A DNA stretch of 11,164 nucleotides from Bacteroidales bacterium (GTDB taxonomy: Bacteria; Bacteroidota; Bacteroidia; Bacteroidales; Muribaculaceae), in contig CAAGGJ010000126.1 of assembly GCA_900769345.1 (NCBI GenBank), positions 1 through 11,164 of the forward strand, written 5' to 3'. The notes beneath the pieces were generated by a model. The model did not search any database. It saw only the letters and a program-made list of their open reading frames with translations, and was not told the origin of the DNA. Positions 1-6,082 of the stretch are shown one piece after another. Made by a program: the position numbers and the translations under genes. Every line of letters starts with the position of its first letter. Position 1 is the stretch's first letter.

Positions 1-891
1 AAACTCCTTGTCGCCTATGGCGTCGACGGTCATCTTCACTTTCTGACCCTCGTAGAGGCGTTCCACTTGAGTTTCTTTATAGTTGGCTATCACCCACTTT
101 TGTGTGTCGGGGATGATGTAGGTGAGTGTGGTTCCGGCGCTGATATACTGCCCGTCCTCTATGGCTCGGCGGCCGAGCTTACCATCGCATGGTGCCACTA
201 CCACGGTGTACGAGAGGTTGAGCTTTGCCATCTCGAGGGCGGCTTGTGTGCGCTCGATGGCGGCTTCGGTGTTCGCACGGCGGGTTTGCACTTCGTTCAC
301 ACCCGAGTAGGCGGCTTTTTGCTGACGCTTTACCGATTCCAACTTCTCGCGAGTTGCCTTGAGTTCGGTTTCTATCTGTTCGAGTTGGATAGGCGATGCT
401 GCCTTGCGCTCCACAAGGTTCTTATAGCGTTGCTGATCCTTTTCGAGTTTGGCTATACGGATGTTGATTTCGCTTATCGATGTCTCGTACACCGATGCTG
501 AGTTTTGAGTGGTGGCAAGAGTGGCGTTGATTACATTTGCGCCTGCCATTGCGTCCTTGAGGGCTGCTTCGGCTTCCATCACTCTGATGCGATATTCGCG
601 ATCGTCGAGCACGAGCAGGGTGTCGCCCTTATGCACACGCTGGTGTTCGGTGAAATACACTTTCTTGATGTAACCTGTGGCGCGTACATTCACCGGTGCA
701 AGATATTGCTCCACTTGTGCGTCGTTACAGGTTTCCATCTTCTTATAGTCAAGGAAAAGCATGGTCACTTTCACCACACCCCATAGCAATACGCCTATAC
801 CGAGGGCGCTGGCTATCATCTGTCGTATGCGTTGTCTCTTGAGTTTCTGTACCTTGGTTTCGTGAGTCGATTCACTGTTATTGTTGCTCAT
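1..891 (-). CDS. HlyD/EmrA-type membrane fusion protein, partial (C-terminus beyond left edge)
   Basis: Periplasmic adaptor of a tripartite efflux pump, expected to join an inner-membrane transporter to the TolC-like channel encoded just upstream. The reverse strand is open from ATG at 891-889 to base 1, giving 297 residues; EmrA-like proteins are usually about 350-400, so the end is missing. The N-terminus is short and basic (KLKRQRIR), followed by one membrane anchor at about residues 22-47. The first half of a biotinyl-lipoyl domain follows at about 65-97 (ATGYIKKVYF, then HKGDTLLVLDD), then a long charged coiled-coil region (about 100-225). The second lipoyl half is at about 228-250 (APCDGKLGRR, EDGQYISAG). 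The start of the beta-barrel reads VIANYKETQVERLYEGQKV, close to the EmrA signature ANFKETQ. The gene begins 54 bases after the tolC-like stop with no promoter seen between, so the two are probably cotranscribed. The partner class (MFS/EmrB or ABC) cannot be seen. Confidence in the family is high; the substrate is unknown. Confidence 0.93.
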   Translation of the reverse strand, partial: MSNNNSESTHETKVQKLKRQRIRQMIASALGIGVLLWGVVKVTMLFLDYKKMETCNDAQVEQYLAPVNVRATGYIKKVYFTEHQRVHKGDTLLVLDDREYRIRVMEAEAALKDAMAGANVINATLATTQNSASVYETSISEINIRIAKLEKDQQRYKNLVERKAASPIQLEQIETELKATREKLESVKRQQKAAYSGVNEVQTRRANTEAAIERTQAALEMAKLNLSYTVVVAPCDGKLGRRAIEDGQYISAGTTLTYIIPDTQKWVIANYKETQVERLYEGQKVKMTVDAIGDKEF

Positions 892-945
892 AATTGTTTG
901 CTTATTATGTTGGTGATATTATTTTTGTTCGTTTATTCTCTATTA

Positions 946-2289
946 TTATCGTCTTGGGGCTTCGCCGAGCAGTGTAGATAGCTGTCCGGTGTATTTGAGT
1001 ATCGACAAGCGGGCTATGCGATAGCTGTAACTTGCACTCAAGTAGTTGTTCTGTGCTGCGCTGAGTTGCATCTCGTCTTGCAGAACATCGGTCATGGTCA
1101 CTATTCCTTCGCGATAGCGATCGGTGGTGACGTTATACACATCTTCAGCGAGCTTGTAGTTGTCCTTTTGCTTCACATAGTTGCGCTGGTTGTTCTGCAA
1201 GTCGTTGATTGCGTTCATATATTGTGTCTGAAGTCCCTTGTAGGCGTCTTCATACGAGATTTTGGCATTATCGATGTCGATTTGTGCCTTGCGCACCTTG
1301 GAGCGGCGTCCGAATCCGTCGAAAATGGGCACGCGGAGCGATATGCCCAAGCCACTCGAGCGATACCAGTGATTCGATTCTCCGGAGTGAAACCAATTGC
1401 CTATCTTATCGGTATAAGCCGAGTACATCAGCGAGCCTGTGAGTGACAAGCTCGGCAGATATTCGCTCTTGGCGAGGTCCTTCTGCTGTTCGGCGAGGGT
1501 CACTTGCTCTTGCAACAATTGCAATTCATACAGATTGCTGTCCAAGCCGGCAAACGATTTTATTTCATCTATGCCTTCGCCTTCGGGCACTACTGCTATC
1601 TCAGCGTCGCTCGGATAGTCCATCACATATTTCAGCATATTATATTGCTGCACGAGCATTGCCTTGGCGTTGTCGTACTGCACTTGCATGTTCTCGATAT
1701 TGATGTTCACACGCTTCACATCCACTTCTATTGCCATATCGTTGTCGTAGAATGCCACTGTGATGTCGCGTAGCTCCTTAAGTCGCTTTATGTTATCTGC
1801 CACTATCGATATTTGCTCTTCGGTGTTCTGCGCCATATAATACATCTTGCTTATCTGCATTATTAGGTCTTCTACTGCCTTTTCATACGATAGCGAATTA
1901 ATGCGATCCACAGTCTTTGCCAAGTCCATAGCAGTGAGTGCCATCTGATTGTAGAGTGGCATCTGCAATTGCAACCCCGCTGCCGAGTTATATTGCAATG
2001 TCTTGGTGATGTTATACTTCTTGCCATAGGCTGTACCATCGGTTACCGATACAGGCGGATCGAAGTTATCGTTGAGCGATGCCACCATATTAATCTGCGG
2101 CAACAGCTTCGCACGATTTTCGCTGATTGTCAGTTTTCCTTTTTTTATCTCACCGTCAGCTTTCTTCAAGCCGAGGTTGTTTTCAATGCCTACCTTCAGG
2201 CATTCTTGCAATGTCATCCTTTGCTGTGCTCCGGAACTGAATGTCATTCCGGCCATTGCTAATAACATAATAACTAATCTCATATTCAT
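946..2289 (-). CDS. TolC-family outer membrane efflux protein
   Basis: Outer-membrane channel component of a tripartite exporter, 447 residues from the chosen start. Residues 1-21 form a signal peptide (MNMRLVIMLLAMAG, then TFSSGA) with likely cleavage before QQ. Two outer-membrane efflux repeats follow. The first has MTLQECLKVGIENNLGLKKA and RAKLLPQINMVASL. The second has LAKSEYLPSLSLTGSLMYS, LRVPIFDGFGRRSKVRKAQ and a C-terminal helix pair containing RYREGIVTMTDVLQDE. The alternation of long helices with short beta stretches, and the length, fit the family. The frame extends to a TTG at 2310-2308, but that codon lies inside the -7 promoter element at 2308-2315 and cannot be used from that promoter. 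The start is therefore ATG at 2289 or, two codons later, ATG at 2283. It is the first gene of an operon with the HlyD-type adaptor. It is divergent from the lipoprotein gene. The exported substrate cannot be deduced. Confidence 0.93.
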   Translation of the reverse strand: MNMRLVIMLLAMAGMTFSSGAQQRMTLQECLKVGIENNLGLKKADGEIKKGKLTISENRAKLLPQINMVASLNDNFDPPVSVTDGTAYGKKYNITKTLQYNSAAGLQLQMPLYNQMALTAMDLAKTVDRINSLSYEKAVEDLIMQISKMYYMAQNTEEQISIVADNIKRLKELRDITVAFYDNDMAIEVDVKRVNINIENMQVQYDNAKAMLVQQYNMLKYVMDYPSDAEIAVVPEGEGIDEIKSFAGLDSNLYELQLLQEQVTLAEQQKDLAKSEYLPSLSLTGSLMYSAYTDKIGNWFHSGESNHWYRSSGLGISLRVPIFDGFGRRSKVRKAQIDIDNAKISYEDAYKGLQTQYMNAINDLQNNQRNYVKQKDNYKLAEDVYNVTTDRYREGIVTMTDVLQDEMQLSAAQNNYLSASYSYRIARLSILKYTGQLSTLLGEAPRR

Positions 2290-2307
2290 TTTCTCTGTTT
2301 TCGGGTG

Positions 2308-2315
2308 CAAAGTTA
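2308..2315 (-). promoter_or_regulatory. Bacteroidetes -7 promoter element for the tolC-hlyD operon
   Basis: On the minus strand the sequence reads TAACTTTG, an exact match to the Bacteroidetes primary sigma consensus TAnnTTTG, 18 bases before the ATG at 2289. The leader would be only about 10-15 bases. I see no clear -33 TTG box at the usual distance, so the assignment rests on the -7 match and its position. Confidence 0.72.
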
Positions 2316-2367
2316 GTCATTTATACTCCATATTCACTATTCATTTTTGTGCCCTAATTAGTCATTT
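2313..2367. repeat. 10-base direct repeat pair TTAGTCATTT
   Basis: TTAGTCATTT occurs exactly at 2313-2322 and 2358-2367, with starts 45 bases apart. The first copy overlaps the tolC-operon -7 box and the second abuts the palindrome block. A regulator-binding role is possible. Chance is not excluded, because the region is AT-rich. Confidence 0.35.
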
Positions 2368-2391
2368 TTTACCAATTGGTTGTTTTTTACC
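2365..2391. promoter_or_regulatory. Candidate operator: palindrome flanked by direct repeats
   Basis: The 10-base perfect palindrome ACCAATTGGT lies at 2371-2380. The 9-mer TTTTTTACC occurs at 2365-2373 and again at 2383-2391, a period of 18 bases. The block sits in the divergent intergenic region, about 50-75 bases upstream of the tolC-operon -7 box and 60-90 bases upstream of the lipoprotein -7 box. The layout resembles a binding site for a dimeric regulator, but no regulator gene lies in the window, so the function is inferred. Confidence 0.35.
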
Positions 2392-2452
2392 TTATTTTTC
2401 AATTTTTCTATTATTGTCCAACGACGGCAAACCGTTATTCGCAATAATTGAG

Positions 2453-2460
2453 TATCTTTG
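2453..2460 (+). promoter_or_regulatory. Bacteroidetes -7 promoter element for the lipoprotein gene
   Basis: TATCTTTG matches TAnnTTTG exactly, 45 bases before the chosen GTG start. Transcription would begin at about 2465, giving a leader of about 40 bases. No convincing -33 box is visible. Its position inside the longest open frame rules out the TTG at 2448 as the start codon from this promoter. Confidence 0.72.
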
Positions 2461-2504
2461 TGGTGTTAACAATCAAACGCATAACCTTAGGCAAAATCGA
2501 GGCA

Positions 2505-5087
2505 GTGAACAAACTTAAATATTTTTTAATAATGTCCTGTATTTGCGCACTTTTGGCGGCATGCTCTCAGCACGGCGCCTCAAGCGACGTAATCACTGCC
2601 AACCACATATTTTCAGTCTCTGCCGACAGTGTTATCGAAGGCGATTTTGTGGCTTTTGCCCCATCGCCTTGCGAGATTGTCTCCAACTACCGCAGTCCAC
2701 AAGCATCTACACCTACATGGCCGCTGGCTTTTCGCCTGGCGTTCAATATGCGCGACAACGAACTCTTGCCGGGACATTTTCACATCGCTTCGGCGCCTGC
2801 CGACACAATATGTGTCACTGCATGCCTCCCCGATTCTGCTGCACAGTTCTCTCCGGGCGAACCAATTGCCCCCAACACTCGATGCACACTCCGTGTCGAC
2901 CTCTCTGCCATGACCGAGGCTTTCAAAAAGCACGGCGTGTGGGTCACTGCCACCGGCGACTCAATATTCCGGGGCGAACTCAATGGTGTGTGGGTGATTG
3001 GAAACATAGCGCCGCTCGCGTGGAATCTCTCGTCGCTCGGCAATAACAATCAAGCAAAACTGCGACCCACCGACCGTGAGGGCATCTACCAACTCGACCT
3101 CGTGCTCAACCCCGACACATATCGCCGCGACCGCATGTTTGAGCACTGGCACATCGATGCGCCCAATGCCGGTTATCCCATGTTCTCATCGCAGTTCACC
3201 ATTGTCGATGCCGTCTACAATATGGCTATCGATGCCATCAACGGCGCTGCCACTGACGAAATGTCGGGCGCAAAAACATCGCTCGCCACTTACTTGGCAC
3301 TCGCCTATCTCAATCCCGAGGCTTGCATCAAGATGCTGCGTTCTCGCGTTGACAACGGCATAATCCGTCAGGACTCGGCGGCGCGACTGGCTGCGCCCAT
3401 TGTCAACGACCGTCTGATTTGGGCTGCCGCTGCTTGGCAGGTATATTGCGCCAACGGCAATCGTCGCTGGCTGGAATATGCTTTCCGAGTGATTCAAAAC
3501 ACGGTAAATGCCGATAAGCACATCATATTTTGCAGCGATTTTTGGCTTATTCACGGCTGCAATAGTTTCTTACATCCCGAGGACCAATACCCACGCTGGA
3601 TGAGCGCCAAAGATTACTTCGAAAGCATCGATCTCGGCGCCAATGTCATCTACGCCTATTGCCACTATGTGCTCAGCGAGATGGCCGACGAACTCGGCAT
3701 AGAGAGCGAAGAATATTACGAGACATTCAAACGCATCAAAGAGAACATCAATCAGCGCCTATGGAACGAACGCCGAGGCACTTATTGCGCCTACCTCATC
3801 AACGAGGCTTACCCGGCTCAATCGGCCACGGTGTGTAATTTCTCGCAAGCGCTTTGCATGATTTTCGACATCGCCGATGACGACCGCGCTCTTACGCTGC
3901 TCCGTCGCACTCCATTCGCTCTCACCGGCATTCACGACAATTACCCGCCGAGCATCACCGACCGCCTCTACGACGATGATATGCCTTACATTCAAGCTAT
4001 GTGGAACTTGGCTGCCGCCCGTAATGCCAACCACGCAGTGCTGACTGCCGGCTTGGGTGCCCAAATTCGCGATGCTGCCTTCAACGGTTTCACATCCAAC
4101 CGTTTCTCTAAATCCAATCAGCTTCTCAATGCTTGCGCCTCTGTGGCTGTGATGCTTAGAGCCATTGCCGGCATCGATTTCCAACCCGATGGCATGGAAA
4201 TTAACCCTTATGTGCCGGCATGCTTGCCGGGAATAAAGCACATAAGCGGCATGCAATATCGCAATGCGCGATACGACATCACCATCTCGGGCACCGGATC
4301 TCAAATCAGCGAAATTAAGCTCGACGGCAAGCCTGTTAACAGCAATTTCTTCAGCTGCCACCTCAGCGGTTCGCACTCGGTGGAAATCACCCTCAACGAG
4401 GGCATGCAATCAGAGTCGGGAATCAATGTCACCTCATCGTATCACATGCGCCCATTCACACCCAGCGTGGTGTGGCACGGCGACAGCGCTTCCATCTCCA
4501 ATTTCCGCCGCGAACTCACATACTCTATTGTCATCAACGACCGTATGTTCAACGGCATTCACCCCTCGTTTGTGCTGCCTCACCTCAAGCAACCGTTTAA
4601 TATAGTATATATGGTGGCGAAAGACGAATATGCCCAGAGTTTTATCTCACAACCTCACATAGTGTTCTCGCCTCAGCATTTCCTGTGCATTCGCCTCGCC
4701 GACTATGCCTCGCCGGGGACCACTCTTATCGAGGGCAACAATGCCGCTCGTGTGGTGGAATTCAGCAATAGCCGCAATAGTTCCATCTCTTTCTCCGTGA
4801 TGGTAGACGAACCCGGCGAATACTACCTCGATGTGCGCTTTGCCAACGGAGCATCAAATGTGGGCAACTGCCCTATGTGCGACCTCGTGGTGAATACTCA
4901 CAAACAGGACATCTTGGTGTTGCCGCAACGCGGCGCCGGCGAGTGGAGCAACTTCGGTTACTCCAATATGGTGCACTTGCAGTTGCTCAAAGGCAAAAAC
5001 ACCATCCGCCTTAACTTCATGCCGAGTCTCAACAGCCATTTCACCGAGATGGCTCTCCTCGACCATGTGCGAATTTTCAAAAAGTAA
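2505..5087 (+). CDS. Six-hairpin glycosidase-like lipoprotein with C-terminal carbohydrate-binding-like domain
   Basis: Large cell-envelope lipoprotein, 860 residues. GTG at 2505 is chosen because it gives an ideal lipoprotein signal, MNKLKYFLIMSCICALLAAC, with lipobox LAAC and acylated Cys20; the longer TTG start (2448) lies upstream of the promoter box. Residues about 25-200 look like a beta-rich N-terminal domain. About 205-555 is helical and matches my memory of Bacteroidetes (alpha/alpha)6 'MGH1/six-hairpin' glycosidases: VNDRLIWAAAAWQVY (300-314), SFLHPEDQYPRWM (354-366), PYIQAMWNLAAAR (494-506). About 555-640 is the beta-sandwich that follows the barrel (DFQPDGMEINPYVPACLPG, ending in a KLDGKPV turn). 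About 740-860 resembles a CBM35/CBM6-like domain (GEYYLDVRFANG, LLKGKNTIRLNF). Motifs I associate with the active site are replaced (see findings), so activity is uncertain. It stands alone, with no SusC/D genes nearby. The fold is fairly sure; the substrate and catalysis are not. Confidence 0.8.
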   Translation: MNKLKYFLIMSCICALLAACSQHGASSDVITANHIFSVSADSVIEGDFVAFAPSPCEIVSNYRSPQASTPTWPLAFRLAFNMRDNELLPGHFHIASAPADTICVTACLPDSAAQFSPGEPIAPNTRCTLRVDLSAMTEAFKKHGVWVTATGDSIFRGELNGVWVIGNIAPLAWNLSSLGNNNQAKLRPTDREGIYQLDLVLNPDTYRRDRMFEHWHIDAPNAGYPMFSSQFTIVDAVYNMAIDAINGAATDEMSGAKTSLATYLALAYLNPEACIKMLRSRVDNGIIRQDSAARLAAPIVNDRLIWAAAAWQVYCANGNRRWLEYAFRVIQNTVNADKHIIFCSDFWLIHGCNSFLHPEDQYPRWMSAKDYFESIDLGANVIYAYCHYVLSEMADELGIESEEYYETFKRIKENINQRLWNERRGTYCAYLINEAYPAQSATVCNFSQALCMIFDIADDDRALTLLRRTPFALTGIHDNYPPSITDRLYDDDMPYIQAMWNLAAARNANHAVLTAGLGAQIRDAAFNGFTSNRFSKSNQLLNACASVAVMLRAIAGIDFQPDGMEINPYVPACLPGIKHISGMQYRNARYDITISGTGSQISEIKLDGKPVNSNFFSCHLSGSHSVEITLNEGMQSESGINVTSSYHMRPFTPSVVWHGDSASISNFRRELTYSIVINDRMFNGIHPSFVLPHLKQPFNIVYMVAKDEYAQSFISQPHIVFSPQHFLCIRLADYASPGTTLIEGNNAARVVEFSNSRNSSISFSVMVDEPGEYYLDVRFANGASNVGNCPMCDLVVNTHKQDILVLPQRGAGEWSNFGYSNMVHLQLLKGKNTIRLNFMPSLNSHFTEMALLDHVRIFKK

Positions 5088-5207
5088 GCCCGGAGGCTCA
5101 CTACAATTTCGCATTATTCTCCACTCTCAGCCTTTCAATTCTTAAACTTGCGGCACCTATTTATGCCACTCTTCAAGCAAAATGGCTTTTCCATTGAAAA
5201 ATTTTAT
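5088..5207. other. Intergenic stretch before nfnA, no gene seen
   Basis: There is no open frame with family character and no convincing hairpin terminator for the lipoprotein gene. The only stem near the stop is a four-base AGCC/GGCT pair, too short to call. An ATG at 5182 opens the nfnA frame but lies upstream of the nfnA promoter box. Confidence 0.5.
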
Positions 5208-5215
5208 TAACTTTG
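5208..5215 (+). promoter_or_regulatory. Bacteroidetes -7 promoter element for nfnAB
   Basis: TAACTTTG matches TAnnTTTG exactly, 50 bases before the ATG at 5266. The leader would be about 40-45 bases and AT-rich. No clear -33 box is seen; a CTTTT run at 5186-5190 lies near the expected place but is weak. Confidence 0.72.
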
Positions 5216-5265
5216 CGATACATAATACAAAACTGCAAAACCATAATAATCCCTATCTTAATGTT

Positions 5266-6042
5266 ATGAATAAGATTATAAGCAAGGAATACTTCTCGGA
5301 GAAAGTAGTGAAACTTGTGGTAGAAGCGCCTCTAATAGCTAAAGCGCGTCGCGCAGGTCACTTCGTGATAGTTCGCTGCGGCGAGCATGGCGAGCGCATC
5401 CCTCTCACTATCGCCGACTCTGATACTCAGCTCGGAACCATCACTTTAGTGGTGCAAGCCGTGGGCGAATCAACCACCAAAATATGCGCCCTCAATCCGG
5501 GCGACTGCCTGACCGATGTAGTAGGACCTTTGGGGCAAGCCACCAAGATAGAAAACTACGGCACCGTGGTGTGCTGCGGTGGCGGTGTGGGCGTGGCTCC
5601 TCTTCTGCCCATCATCAGAGCTCTTAAAGCTGCAGGCAACCGTGTTATCAGCGTGCTCGCAGGCAGAACCAAGGAACTAATCATTCTCGAAAAAGAGGTG
5701 CGCGAAAGCAGCGATGAGGTGATAATTATGACCGACGATGGCAGCTACGGCGAAAAAGGTCTCGTGACTCAGGGCGTGGAGAAGGTGATTCTTCGCGAAC
5801 ATGTCGACCGTGTGGAAACCATTGGTCCGGCCATCATGATGAAATTTGTGGCCCTGCTTACCAAGAAATACGATATCCCCACTGAGTGCTCGCTCAATGC
5901 CGTGATGGTAGACGGCACCGGTATGTGCGGCGCTTGCCGCGTCAGCGTGGGCGGAAAAACTCGCTTCGTGTGCGTGGAAGGTCCGGAATTCGATGCCCAT
6001 CAGGTGGATTTCGACGGATTGCTTTCTCGACTGAAATCGTAA
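5266..6042 (+). CDS. nfnA: NfnA-type FAD/NAD(H)-binding [2Fe-2S] subunit of ferredoxin:NADP+ oxidoreductase
   Basis: Small subunit, 258 residues, of the NfnAB flavoenzyme, which reversibly couples NADH and reduced ferredoxin to NADP+ reduction in the cytoplasm. The chain starts with a ferredoxin-reductase barrel carrying the FAD motif RIPLTIAD (44-51). A nucleotide domain follows with CCGGGVGVAPLLP (103-115), AGRTKELIILE and TDDGSYGEKG. The C-terminal iron-sulfur segment is VDGTGMCGACR (215-225), then C236. Asp216, Cys221, Cys224 and Cys236 fit the three-Cys-one-Asp [2Fe-2S] ligation that I recall from characterised NfnA proteins. ATG 5266 is preferred over ATG 5182, because the 28-residue extension (MAFPLKNFINFAIHNTK and on) lies across the promoter box and has no family character. 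nfnB follows after 40 bases. The related dihydroorotate dehydrogenase electron-transfer subunit PyrK is excluded by the GPEFDAHQVDFD tail and by the NfnB partner. 'Sulfide dehydrogenase subunit' is an alternative label for the same family. Confidence 0.92.
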   Translation: MNKIISKEYFSEKVVKLVVEAPLIAKARRAGHFVIVRCGEHGERIPLTIADSDTQLGTITLVVQAVGESTTKICALNPGDCLTDVVGPLGQATKIENYGTVVCCGGGVGVAPLLPIIRALKAAGNRVISVLAGRTKELIILEKEVRESSDEVIIMTDDGSYGEKGLVTQGVEKVILREHVDRVETIGPAIMMKFVALLTKKYDIPTECSLNAVMVDGTGMCGACRVSVGGKTRFVCVEGPEFDAHQVDFDGLLSRLKS

Positions 6043-6082
6043 TTGTTATTCTCTTACTTCTAAATAAATTCCCAAAGACATT

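Noticed and set aside
67..786. Plus-strand open frames near the left edge (67-501, 505-786)
   Set aside because: They lie opposite the HlyD-type adaptor, whose motifs and continuous 297-codon frame leave little doubt about the coding strand.
3759..4409. Minus-strand open frame opposite the lipoprotein gene
   Set aside because: Shadow of the six-hairpin domain, without motifs.
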